Source: Nannochloropsis salina CCMP1776 (taxonomy: Eukaryota; Sar; Eustigmatophyceae; Eustigmatales; Monodopsidaceae). From it: DNA of 64,000 bases. The position numbers were made by a program, and so were the translations under genes. Location: NCBI GenBank assembly GCA_004565275.1, contig SDOX01000021.1:1164230-1228229 (forward strand), read 5' to 3'. Shown piece by piece: positions 40,501-49,632 of this stretch; positions within the stretch are counted from its first letter, which is position 1, and the number at the start of each line of letters is the position of its first letter. The notes beneath the pieces are model-generated. The model did not search any database. It worked only from the letters and a program-made list of their open reading frames with translations, and had not been told where the DNA came from.

Positions 40501-43500
40501 CTGATTCTCAACGGGACTCCCCCTCGGGCCCGACGTCTTGTGTGTCTCTGTCCAGAACTTTGCTCCGAAAATTGGTCCATTGCTACAAAGCGCCCAATGT
40601 TCTTGACGAACAAAGCCTTCAGACAGCTCTACAGAAGGAAGCTCGCACGCCTGAATGGTGCATGGCAGAGCTCCACCAGTGGAGAGATTCTGAGGAGGAG
40701 ACAAAGGAAATGCACGCGGTTTTATGCCTATCCCTCCCTTCACTCGTGGTGCCACCAGTTTTGCGGGAAGCTGTGGCCAAAGCAGAAATGTCAACGTATG
40801 TTGCGATGGTGCACGCCGTGCTCAATGAAGAGGCGCAGGTCAGTTCAGACGCAGAACAAGAAGAACATCGCGGAAGTCAAGCAGCCGAGCAAATGTGCGG
40901 TGTCGTTCTGGCTCACCGGTGTTGTCGTGAGAGTGGGCTGGTAAGTCCACTGTATGCCAGTGTGGAAGGAGCAAGGATGGCACGCATTCTGTGTCACGCT
41001 CCCAAGGAGAGATGCAGATTGTTTTTATCGAAACTTGAACCAGAAATACGTGAAGAACTCGCTGGAGAAGGAGGAATGGAGTTTTGGGTGGAGAGATTGG
41101 ATAAATCTCCCTTGCAGCCGATGGAGAGGTGTTTGGCTCCCAAAAACGTCTACGAGGAGGCCTTGGTGCACGGAATTCGTGGCCTGATTTGTGCGGAGAA
41201 TGATAAGAGAGAGGAAGCTGGTGTAGCAGTAGATCTGGCGTTGCAAGCATGGCGACAGCTCTGTTCGATCGGAGAGGGGGAAACGCAACAGGAGCGATGG
41301 GAAGAAACAGAGGTGCTGCGAACAATAGATTTTCCTGTCACTCGGCAATGTTTCGGAGCTGTGCTTGACCAGCTGAGCGTGGATGGGCCGTCCCTACGCC
41401 AAGCCCAAGTCCTGGAGACGGCAATGTATCTCGATCAGAGAGGATACTTTGGGCAGGGAGGCGGAAGCCGTAGAGGCAACATGAAGACCGCTGAAGAGGA
41501 ATTGCTCGTTTCAATCGTGACTACACTATTCTCCCGTTTGGAGCTGGCCGCATTCTCGGAGGCTCATGCCCAGACCATTCCCTGGACAGGACTTTTCAGG
41601 CGTTTCGTGCCAGATGTGGACATCGTTCCATTGCACATGACCGAATTCGACCGCCCCCCACCTTCTCATTTGCTTTCCTCTGGTCAAGAGCTGAGTCCTG
41701 AAGCAGTTCTCGAAGATGATCTGGGCGAGAGTTTTCTGCAGAGTCTCTCATTACTTCGAGAGACTGACCATCTAATATCGAATGGAAATTTGCCTATGGC
41801 TTTGTCCAGGCTTCGAAAATTAGCAGCGACTTGTCAGGGGCTTTCAGCTCCTTGTAGTGAGGATCAAGCCGCCGGGATGGAAAATCAAAGCGGAGGGCAG
41901 GAAAGTTTGCCCTTTCTGAAAGAAACGAGTGAAAAAATTGTGAGCGCAAGAGTTGACGATGAAGCCGAAAGAAGCCAGGACCGGAGGACACGTTCTCTTA
42001 AGGAGGAGGTGTTTGAAGGAGAGAGTACCAACCTTCGTCCTCCTTCCCGGCACCTTCCCCCTGAAAGGTCCACGGACTTTCTCTCATCAATCCTTAAAGC
42101 AGGAGGATGGCGACGCAGCTGGTGTCTCGCCGAATGTCTGTTGCGGATGGGTCAGGTGTGGGAGCTTCTGGGTAATGGTGGGAAAGCCTCATCCTATTAC
42201 AAGAAAGCCTTGTCCGTTGCACGAAAATGGGTCGCCCTTGGGGTGGCAAAGCGAGCAAGTCGAGGCCGTGCGCGCGTGAAAGGCGAGATAAAAGGTGAAG
42301 AGGACAAAGATTTGGACGATATATCGGTCGTGACTGACGTTCAGGACGACACGCAACTGCGGGGGCCGAGACAGGACTGGCGTTTTGACAAGCTGATAGA
42401 AAAGGTAGAGGTATTGATCCAAAAGGGAGACAACCAGCGACTGTCTATGTCCTTTTGTGAAGCTTTGGATACGTACAAAGAAGCGAGGAAAATTTACAAA
42501 GCTGCATCTGCATTGGAGCTTCGAGACGTGGTCCTCGAACCCCTGCGACTTTCCATTACGCAAACCGAGCGGGCGAAAATCAAACATTGTGAACGCAATG
42601 AATTCAATGGCGAAAATCTGGTCGGAACGAGCAATTCCATAACAGCAGACGAGTGCGAAAGATCTTATGAAGCCACGTCAGCGTCCAAAAATACTCAGAT
42701 TGCCAGAGACAGCGCGCCAAGTCACCGGTGGCGCACACTGGAAACAGCTCTCCAATGGCGTCAGACCTGGACTGCCTGGCTGCACCATTCCGTCTCCAGG
42801 AACGGAGCGGAGCAGAAACTGCGACAAAACACACCCTTTATGGCGACATCAGAGGCCGTAGCTCTAAGGTCATGTGAGCGAGACCTGCAGACATTGATGG
42901 AGCGAAAGGACCTTCCCGTTCTTGAAAGGGTGGAGGCTTGCTTACGGCTGGCGAGAATCACCGCTCATCAGGGATCAGCGGCCGAGGGACTGGAACAAGC
43001 GTGGTGCCTTGCGATACGAAGCCGATGCCCTCGATTGATCCGAGATGCTGGCCGATTGTCGTTTTTGGCGGGAACAACGCGAGTTCCAGCTGTTGCGCCC
43101 GAACCGGCGGCACTGTCGAACTTAGAATTGGCAGGCGGTGAAGGGAGTCAAGGCTGCATGAAAGGAGAGGGACGAGGATCGACAGCAACCTGGCGGCTGA
43201 TCAGTTCAGTAGGGACCAGTTTTGGGAACAGTTTGCGCTTGAATGCATTGCGGACGCCGGAAGGGTTGGGGGAAGTGCTACCTGAGACGTGGACTGTGGT
43301 CACACTGGCCTTGATCCCGTACTTGGAGGAGGAAGGAGAAGAAGAGGCGGGCAGGGGCCATGTGCTAATCGGTAGGATCGAGGGAAGAAAGGAGCGAGGT
43401 GTCGCTGCAGAAAAGAGCAAGGCTCAAACCCCGCGAATGGTGGGCGCCCGGGTCGCCCAAGCTAAGGAAGTAAAGAGGTTGCTCGCTGAGTTCGAAGCAA

Positions 43501-45476
43501 TCATGGATGGGAATCACCAGACTCTGCATGGCCGCTCGGCGGAGCAGGTAGCAGGATACGGCAAAAAGGAAAAAGCTGCCTGGTGGAAAGAGAGGGAATC
43601 ACTGGACGCGCGCTTAGGCTCGCTCATCCAGGAGATGGAGGCGGTGCTGGGTCCATGGCGATGGCTGTTGGGTGGACAATTGGACAAAAATCGAGACGAG
43701 AAGCTGGTCGCAAAAGTTGAAGCGGCCCTGAGTGCACTCGGGATCGATGAAGCAAATCATGGAGAAGACGCGGAACACGCCTCTGTGCCGACCGTCCTCC
43801 GTGCTGCGCTAGCTGGGCTTGTGCACGACCTCCAGAACGGAGGTGAGGAGCGGCAACAGCGACTGAGTCAGGTATGTGAGGCTGCGGGATACTTTCCTAC
43901 CACCAGTCAAATCGAAAGAGCCTTAGATTGCCTGGAAATGGCTTGCACGGAGGTCACGACAAGTTGCCATGCGGACAACGCAGCCACATGCACCGATCGA
44001 TCGAGCGGCCGCAGCAGTGACGGGAGCAGTCAAGAAGGAGACATCCAGGCTATCTGTCAAGATTTTCGGAGACTGACCGTTGCGGGGCTGAAAAAAGAAC
44101 TCGCTGCTCGATCTTTGCCGACCACAGGGCTCAAGGCCACGCTCCTAGCGCGCCTGGAAGCTGCCATGAGTCAAATGCCAGCAAAATACGATGATACATT
44201 GACAACGACTCGCCGCAGACAAAGCTGTTCGCCGTCCGCGAGCCCTTCTCGTGCTCCCTTAGCTTCCCGTGGTGCGCCGTCGTCACCCTCTGAACCGTCT
44301 TCCCCGCCTCCCTCCTCATATTCTCGTCCGCCGGGCCACACGGCGGATAATGCCGACGAACACAGGCAGCCTCGCGGTCCTGTTCTCCTGGTTCTAGATG
44401 AAACATTGCAGTGTCTGCCATGGGAATGTTTGCCCCTCCTTCGAGGTCATTCGGTCTCGCGCTGTCCCTCGATTGAATACATCGAGGCCGCCCTCCGCCT
44501 CCGCGCTACGTCCGCAACAAGGCCCTGCGACACCACGACACAGCCGAGAAAACTGGAAGGGGCCAACAATACCGGCACAAGGAGGGAAATAACGAATACT
44601 GCCACTCCATCTTCTTCTCACCCGCGTGTGGCCTCTGTGAGGATTGGGCTCGATAGGACGTTGCAGGTTCCACGCGCCCCCGGCTTCTACTTACTAGATC
44701 CCGAAAATAATCTCACCAGGACCCGGGCAACACTTCAGCCCACATTGGCTCGTCTGCACAAGCAGATCTCTCATGCACCTTCTCCGAGTCCCTTACTACC
44801 TTCTCAAGCCAATCAAAACCATCCCAAAACGCAGCATCGGGAAGTGTGGAAAGGTCTAATCGGAGAGGCACCCACAGAGGAGTGCTTGAAAAAAGAGTTG
44901 GAGGAATCGACTGTCTTCATTTACTGTGGGCATGGATCCGGTGAGCTTTTTCTGGCCCGAGAAGACGTGGCGACGCTCAAACAAGCGCCCCTGGCGATTT
45001 TGATGGGCTGTTCTAGTGGTCGTCTTCGCGCGCCAGGCGCAAGCAGCATCAAACGAGGCAATGGCAACGAGGTCCCGCTTCTCTCCAACCGTGAAAGCTC
45101 TAGAGATGTCGGCTGGATCGGCCGTAAAATTCCTGTCACGTCTCCAGAGCTATTCGAACCCACGGGAATAGCGCTTTCCTATTTGGGAGCCGGAAGCCCG
45201 GCTGTGATTGGTAATTTATGGGACGTGACGGACCGGGACATCGACCGTTTTTGTGTGGCCTTACTTGAGGAGCTATTCCCAAAAGCCAAAGCATCGACAG
45301 CAACGGACGAGATGCTGGGAGATGAAGGCTTGGTGTTGAAAGGCGAGAGAGCGGTGGAAGACAGCAAGGCACTTATCCTTCCGGCAGTAGCCCGGGCCCG
45401 GGGTGCGTGTAAGCTAAGACATCTCGTAGGAGCAGCTCCCGTCGTGTATGGCTTGCCAAGTGAGCTTGTAGATTAG
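37533..45476 (+). CDS. ESP1: separase (peptidase C50) with embedded SAP domain
   Basis: A single exon of 7.9 kb encodes about 2,647 residues; the start is the ATG at 37533. Separase cleaves cohesin at anaphase. The C-terminal C50 protease has the catalytic His in IYCGHGSGELFL (His 2467) and Cys in LMGCSSGRL (Cys 2493), followed by YLGAGSPAVIGNLWDVTDRD. Upstream blocks LGPWRWLLGG (about 2045) and LLVLDETLQCLPWECLPLLR (about 2287), and FYLLDPENNLTRT, also match separases. The N-terminal 2,000 residues are helix-rich and TPR-like, with low-complexity linkers. Between LGPWR and LPWE lies a SAP-type DNA-binding motif (LTVAGLKKELAARSLPTTGL, about 2181-2210) and a Ser/Pro-rich linker. The protein is longer than most separases (about 1,600-2,200). 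An eight-Gln run is near residue 620. Confidence 0.95.
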   Translation: MSAEAHLDIKGGAEELLVVVSKSKYIETLALSSKDHWDTFLACVRQVTTAETATSSKEAKQGIRALLKVSQLCLQKLASMAMTLKESSSKGNVERFSIVLYRAISVMVHALEPRVAGSCGETPSIQYIAAGGKLGFEKILYHAIARGTELGQHRDVQAFTRMLARRVKLIAGESAADGCGTVAESSILGVKEDEWNGKGTVRNPLATKRNEKLQSSNSQGKKSIHTSGTDPAAPVSCQSTPRSAAPDRNEDKLSNYRVDYGFGRPTHTCDSTLISTVCGASINGLRSTVENFAAKAAPGTPLDKDEYQPGRECTGDRAMGAHDFAIQVEEIIWECLPWIKALRSRGSVSKERGGEGAGEEATLASRDMDMADEYSERLYHAVQKAGVTLDRIGPRGGGGLEGRGGNYQDAFRLRSRLVSLAAETGVPSVQAFIPQLWRVGVFYEKAAVATAAPKGARQGKKGSENEAAVSSSRALLLDVLGLYEHAAQRLLFGQQTGSKERAANRVAAMRADGLRREGEDSCALSSFPSSSPPPPPSSWALHVEVLDWLRHYTTLCLKVEEPERAVNLLQEASQRCRSSGEKGQGSVKRYGPGPMEDTGLLLSLSRGILRVIAATVCLQQQQQQQQLELSPLKANCSKSKRDKSIGQGKRTRRRNDGGMKVALDLMAAALTDIASAKSPLSISPNGDNNKGKGERKGAEKGIRAEAHESLPVRCKAHLVRTWRALARLPAVLPSIVMADSYLSEPVTGQVLIRAYMALADTARILLFWDQKSCDKSIRTNLSTKSNPDPNLKATFLEGLLRAALLLINLFVDNTSSDCVIPSLPSLRPLPSWLGLTRDCDDPALVAMACLRHAEDAINRNETGKSSNSNQIQRRLGSAFFSLGRALVNSSSPTARSDTPKEKRRSRLLLGLGPLARGCRLLEKECSMSTSPSISPASPEPQRQNPFQQLQIDMRYATLAAAFKDVGAGRMAMRVAVHTLSLMYQHCSISADSQRDSPSGPTSCVSLSRTLLRKLVHCYKAPNVLDEQSLQTALQKEARTPEWCMAELHQWRDSEEETKEMHAVLCLSLPSLVVPPVLREAVAKAEMSTYVAMVHAVLNEEAQVSSDAEQEEHRGSQAAEQMCGVVLAHRCCRESGLVSPLYASVEGARMARILCHAPKERCRLFLSKLEPEIREELAGEGGMEFWVERLDKSPLQPMERCLAPKNVYEEALVHGIRGLICAENDKREEAGVAVDLALQAWRQLCSIGEGETQQERWEETEVLRTIDFPVTRQCFGAVLDQLSVDGPSLRQAQVLETAMYLDQRGYFGQGGGSRRGNMKTAEEELLVSIVTTLFSRLELAAFSEAHAQTIPWTGLFRRFVPDVDIVPLHMTEFDRPPPSHLLSSGQELSPEAVLEDDLGESFLQSLSLLRETDHLISNGNLPMALSRLRKLAATCQGLSAPCSEDQAAGMENQSGGQESLPFLKETSEKIVSARVDDEAERSQDRRTRSLKEEVFEGESTNLRPPSRHLPPERSTDFLSSILKAGGWRRSWCLAECLLRMGQVWELLGNGGKASSYYKKALSVARKWVALGVAKRASRGRARVKGEIKGEEDKDLDDISVVTDVQDDTQLRGPRQDWRFDKLIEKVEVLIQKGDNQRLSMSFCEALDTYKEARKIYKAASALELRDVVLEPLRLSITQTERAKIKHCERNEFNGENLVGTSNSITADECERSYEATSASKNTQIARDSAPSHRWRTLETALQWRQTWTAWLHHSVSRNGAEQKLRQNTPFMATSEAVALRSCERDLQTLMERKDLPVLERVEACLRLARITAHQGSAAEGLEQAWCLAIRSRCPRLIRDAGRLSFLAGTTRVPAVAPEPAALSNLELAGGEGSQGCMKGEGRGSTATWRLISSVGTSFGNSLRLNALRTPEGLGEVLPETWTVVTLALIPYLEEEGEEEAGRGHVLIGRIEGRKERGVAAEKSKAQTPRMVGARVAQAKEVKRLLAEFEAIMDGNHQTLHGRSAEQVAGYGKKEKAAWWKERESLDARLGSLIQEMEAVLGPWRWLLGGQLDKNRDEKLVAKVEAALSALGIDEANHGEDAEHASVPTVLRAALAGLVHDLQNGGEERQQRLSQVCEAAGYFPTTSQIERALDCLEMACTEVTTSCHADNAATCTDRSSGRSSDGSSQEGDIQAICQDFRRLTVAGLKKELAARSLPTTGLKATLLARLEAAMSQMPAKYDDTLTTTRRRQSCSPSASPSRAPLASRGAPSSPSEPSSPPPSSYSRPPGHTADNADEHRQPRGPVLLVLDETLQCLPWECLPLLRGHSVSRCPSIEYIEAALRLRATSATRPCDTTTQPRKLEGANNTGTRREITNTATPSSSHPRVASVRIGLDRTLQVPRAPGFYLLDPENNLTRTRATLQPTLARLHKQISHAPSPSPLLPSQANQNHPKTQHREVWKGLIGEAPTEECLKKELEESTVFIYCGHGSGELFLAREDVATLKQAPLAILMGCSSGRLRAPGASSIKRGNGNEVPLLSNRESSRDVGWIGRKIPVTSPELFEPTGIALSYLGAGSPAVIGNLWDVTDRDIDRFCVALLEELFPKAKASTATDEMLGDEGLVLKGERAVEDSKALILPAVARARGACKLRHLVGAAPVVYGLPSELVD
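39387..39410 (+). repeat. (CAG)8 microsatellite inside separase
   Basis: Eight perfect CAG codons encode eight glutamines in a linker of the separase helical region. Length variation among strains would stay in frame. Confidence 0.9.
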
Positions 45477-45946
45477 TCAATGCACATAAATACAGACGAT
45501 TGAGGAAAATTAACGAGTGAAAAAAAAATGTTTCACTCAATGAAGTTCAAAGTATTTCGACACGCACTCCTCTAAAACTGATGTAAAGGAAGCAGAGCAG
45601 AACCACAAATTCCCCATTCCTTCTATAGGCAAATGCGGTCAGTGCCACATTCAAGAAACAGACACATGTCATTTTCGGAAAATTACTCGAGCCTAGCAGA
45701 GAGGGGTGTGGGGAGGTTAACATGAAACGTTTTATATCCCACGGGCATGGCTTGTGACGTAATCACTCTTTTAAGGTTGAGCGACGGGATAAAGACCAAA
45801 TTTCAGCTTACACTATTCTAGCTTTTCCGCACACTCATCCACTGTCATTTTATGGTATCCAGGAGGCCTCCCCTTTCTCCACCACACACGGCTTCCCCTT
45901 TTCTCCTACAAACCTCCCCAATCGAGCTTCAGCCGTACCCTCCGCC
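45477..45946. other. intergenic region before tRNase Z
   Basis: This 470-bp stretch between two plus-strand genes contains an A-run near 45520-45530 after the separase stop and a pyrimidine-rich leader directly before the tRNase Z ATG. No gene is seen. Confidence 0.45.
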
Positions 45947-48541
45947 ATGAGCAACAAGGCATTCGCGCAGGCCAACATTCAGGCTTACATACAAGTCCTC
46001 AGCGTTGGCGCCGCGGAGTCGTCTCCTACATGTTTGGTCATTACAGATCGAGACCGATACATGCTAAATGTGGGGGAAGGCACGCAAAGGCTGGCTATGG
46101 AGCACAAGGTTCGCTTGACCCGTCTTGACCACATTTTTCTGACCGCTCTCACTCCTGAGGCCCTTGGTGGTTTGCCTGGTATGTTATTAACGATGGCAGA
46201 CTGTGGTAAGAAGGCAATAACCATCCATGGCCCACCGGGTATTCGAACTTTACTGAGAGCAACTTCTCATTTTATGCGCCGGGAGGAGCTCAAGATTATC
46301 GTGCGTGAGTACGCTGAGGCAGGCCTCGCGGTGCAAGGCTCTATGTTGGCTATGCATGCTTTACCTCTCTTCTCCATGGGCACTTCGGCGACCTCGTGGG
46401 GGGAGAAGGTTGCCGACAAAGAGCACACCACCAACGAGCATCTTCAGCACGGCAACGTACAATCCGCAAAGCGTCCGCGTGTAGTCGTATGCCAAGGTCT
46501 GTCTCCTACGGTCGCCCCCGGGGCAAGCATACGATCCAAAGGCAGCCTCATAGCAATGGCCTGGGTAGGTCAGACGGCCAGTGTGTTGGGGAAGTTCGAC
46601 GTCCGCCGCGCCAAGGAGCTGGGCATTCCCACAGGGCCCTTGTTTGGGAGACTCAAGGCGGGCTCGGCGGTCACGCTTCCCGACGGCCGCGTAATCCAAG
46701 CCGAGGAAGTGGTGGCGCCTTCCGTCGCAGGGATACTTTTCGGCGTCGTCCACATCCCAGAGAGGGAGGGGGAAGGGGCAGACGGTATTAAAAACGGATG
46801 GCTTCCGACCGGAGTCCTCCCACCCCCTCGCCTGTGGCTGGAAACTGCCTTGGGATGCGCTACAACGGAGGGAAAACCGATACAGGAAGCCAAGATGAGG
46901 TCGTTGACATGCATGATTCACTACACCTCGGCTGCGCTGGTCCGTACTTTGGAATATCAGACCTGGATGAAGAGCTTTGGGTCTGGCACAACGCACCTCC
47001 TTGCTGCCTTGCCCCGCGGCACCCACCAAAGTCCTTACCAGGCAAGCCGTCTGAACAATTTAAAGCTGCATCTATTGGATGCGTGTATTTTCCCGAGGGC
47101 GGCCGTGCCTGCTTCCGTCCCCAAACCCGAGATAAGGACGGGGAGTGGGAGGAAGGGAGACGGAGGACAGAAGGAGGGAAACGGTGAGCAAGAGGGAGTT
47201 CCCGCCGTCTGGGGAAGGAACTTGCTTAAGTATCAACTTTTGCCCGAAAGCCGGAAAGGGTGGGATGAGACCGGGATAGGAGGGGAGGTTACGGAGGAGG
47301 AGGGAAAAATTCGAGCCGACGCCAGGGAGCGGGATGTGAAGCGTGTTTGCCCTGGGAGGGGGGAGAAGGAGATAGAGGGAGGGAGGAGGGGAAACGGCGA
47401 AGGGGGGAGGAGGAAGAAGGAGGGACGGGAGGAGGACATAGAACAAAAAGCGGTAGGAGGAGAGGGAGAGGGAGACGGGAAAGGGGACGAAGAGGTGGAG
47501 ATGGTGTTCTTGGGCACGGGGTCAGCCATCCCGTCCAAGTACCGCAACGTCTCGGGTGTCTACCTGCGGATAGGCGGGGCCGCACAAAGGGAGGGGCCTT
47601 GGCCGGAAGGAGGGCGTGGTCACCCGTCTGAGGAGCGGGCCGAGGAGGCGGGGCGAGGCCGGGTCAAGGGCATGCTCTTGGACGTCGGGGAAGGGTCATT
47701 GGGGCAATTGGCTTCTCTTTACGAGGGTTCCACGCTCTGGGAAGTGCTCGTTTCCTTGAGCGCGATATGGATCTCTCATCCCCATGCTGACCATCACCTC
47801 GGCTTGATGAAGGTCTTGGCCGCCCGTCGACAGGCGGCGGCAGACCTAGGCCTGCTGGGGGGCAAGCCGCCTCCGATGTTGATCATGGCGCCGCGCCCCA
47901 TCCTGGCCTGGCTACGGGAACATCGATCTTGGGATGCAACAGTTGAGTGGGGAGAGGCAGTGGAGGGAGATCGGGGGGGAGGGGAAGGCCTGATGAAGGA
48001 AAATTACCTGGTGGACATGGAGCGCATGTCTCCCTTCGCGTACCAGCACCTAGAGCGAGAGCTGGGCCTCCTGAATCTGACCAACGTCGGCGTGCACCAC
48101 TGCCCTTTTGCCTTCGGAGTGGTTCTGGACGGACGGGCGGGTTGGCGCCTGGTCTATTCCGGCGACACGCGGCCCTGCCGACAGCTGGAGCAAGCAGGAC
48201 GAGGGGCGACCGTCCTCATCCATGAGGCGACGTTTGGGAACGAGAAAGCGGCGGAGGCTGTGGAACGGAAGCACAGCACGGTGGGAGAGGCCTTGGACGT
48301 TGCCAGACGGATGGAAGCGAAGACGGTGATCCTCACGCATTTCAGCCAACGGTATCCTAAATTTCCTGTTTTGCCGCCGGACTACGAATTGCAAGTGTGT
48401 GTGGCCTTTGACTTGATGACATTGCGCTTTAAAGACGTCGGCCGAGCGGCGGCGTTGTTACCTGCGCTGCAAAAGCTTTTCCCTGTGGAGGAAGAAGCCA
48501 GTGATGAGCAAATTCTTATGTCTCAGATTGAAGGGAAGTAA
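45947..48541 (+). CDS. long-form tRNase Z (ELAC2-type)
   Basis: A single exon encodes 864 residues. tRNase Z removes 3' trailers from pre-tRNAs in nucleus and organelles. As in ELAC2, an N-terminal half that has lost the metal site (YIQVLSVGAAESSPTCLVIT and MLNVGEGTQRL; the His motif is replaced by FLTALTPEALGG) precedes the active C-terminal half. That half begins at EMVFLGTGSAIPSKYRNVSG and has MLLDVGEGSLGQL, the zinc motif SHPHADHHLG (His 611, His 613, Asp 615, His 616), VYSGDTRPC, LIHEATF and VILTHFSQRYPKFP. A low-complexity Glu/Gly/Arg/Lys-rich linker (about 400-525) joins the halves and contains the repeats that make the DNA purine-rich at 47.1-47.5 kb. The N-terminus shows no clear transit peptide, so the nucleus or cytosol is the likeliest site for this form. 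Confidence 0.93.
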   Translation: MSNKAFAQANIQAYIQVLSVGAAESSPTCLVITDRDRYMLNVGEGTQRLAMEHKVRLTRLDHIFLTALTPEALGGLPGMLLTMADCGKKAITIHGPPGIRTLLRATSHFMRREELKIIVREYAEAGLAVQGSMLAMHALPLFSMGTSATSWGEKVADKEHTTNEHLQHGNVQSAKRPRVVVCQGLSPTVAPGASIRSKGSLIAMAWVGQTASVLGKFDVRRAKELGIPTGPLFGRLKAGSAVTLPDGRVIQAEEVVAPSVAGILFGVVHIPEREGEGADGIKNGWLPTGVLPPPRLWLETALGCATTEGKPIQEAKMRSLTCMIHYTSAALVRTLEYQTWMKSFGSGTTHLLAALPRGTHQSPYQASRLNNLKLHLLDACIFPRAAVPASVPKPEIRTGSGRKGDGGQKEGNGEQEGVPAVWGRNLLKYQLLPESRKGWDETGIGGEVTEEEGKIRADARERDVKRVCPGRGEKEIEGGRRGNGEGGRRKKEGREEDIEQKAVGGEGEGDGKGDEEVEMVFLGTGSAIPSKYRNVSGVYLRIGGAAQREGPWPEGGRGHPSEERAEEAGRGRVKGMLLDVGEGSLGQLASLYEGSTLWEVLVSLSAIWISHPHADHHLGLMKVLAARRQAAADLGLLGGKPPPMLIMAPRPILAWLREHRSWDATVEWGEAVEGDRGGGEGLMKENYLVDMERMSPFAYQHLERELGLLNLTNVGVHHCPFAFGVVLDGRAGWRLVYSGDTRPCRQLEQAGRGATVLIHEATFGNEKAAEAVERKHSTVGEALDVARRMEAKTVILTHFSQRYPKFPVLPPDYELQVCVAFDLMTLRFKDVGRAAALLPALQKLFPVEEEASDEQILMSQIEGK

Positions 48542-49632
48542 TCGGAGGCATTGTAAAACTTAAGGTCCAGAAAAGTTTGCAAAGTTTACATGTAAACTGT
48601 GTGTTTGTATAATAGGCTTACTATGGACCACAGAAAAAGAAGAGGAAAATTGCTCGGAATGGACTACGCCAACGAAGCGATGTCTTGAGGCACAAATAAA
48701 AGCGTTGTCATTTTTTTTTAACACTTCTTTTAACAAATTCTTCAATCGATGTCAACGTCCTGCGATAGTAAAGCTGCCATCTGAATCCTACCAGGCTCAC
48801 AACGTACCCCCTACAAACCACTGATTGCCTCTGAACTTCCTGCTCTTGTTTTTGCTACACATGTGATCTCAAATTTTCTTGCTGTAGATAGCTTTGAGAA
48901 TTGGTAATCAAAGTGTAATACCGAATCCAGTGGTCTTTTTCTGTCATTTTCGTAAAAGCTGAAATTATTCGTGGTGGATTTGTTTCATAATGAGGCGATC
49001 GTTATCGTGAAAGCCAGCTGAACCAATTCAGAAGCTCTTGTGGTGTGCATTCATTCATACACTTGTAGATTGCTTCTACATGCGAGATCGTCCATCTTGT
49101 GGTGTTCTTTGCCCACCACAAAATGCATACGTACCACTAGCTACTAGTAGGCCTAAGCACAGCACGTGATCACATGAGACGCCCGTCCGAAATGCCACCG
49201 CGCTGTGTTTCCAATGTTGGCTTATGACACATCCAGTTTCCTTGCCCCACAAATCACCCATTCTTCAGTAGTGAGTCGGTTCAGGCGCCAGGCGGACCGT
49301 CCGGCCTTCAGATTTTTGTTTCCGTGTGTAAGTTCACTCTCGTTCCTCCCCCCATGACCGGATCGGCGAGACCCAGGTCCAAACCCGCCACGGGCCTGTT
49401 TTATTCTGCCTGGCAAAAACCTTGTCGGCGCGCGTGGGGGGAAGCATTTTATGCCGGTGCCTGTGTGTCTGTGCTCTGAAATTCATCCCATGAATGCTAC
49501 GCGGAGCTCTCATGTCGCCTCGTTACTCCTTATATCCGCCTTACTCACATGGCTTTCCCCATCAACAGCTGGTGGTACGACAGCAAGGCTTATTAGTTGA
49601 TACGCCGGCCCAGTGCTACCCTCATTCGTACG
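48542..49632. other. intergenic region with a perfect palindrome
   Basis: 1.1 kb between tRNase Z and the small secreted-protein gene. A 16-bp palindrome near the left end is listed separately. The middle is AT-rich. No gene is recognised. Confidence 0.45.
48583..48598. repeat. 16-bp perfect palindrome
   Basis: agtttacatgtaaact reads the same on both strands and lies 42 bp after the tRNase Z stop codon. It could form a small cruciform or be a protein-binding site in the 3' region; the role is unknown. Confidence 0.6.
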
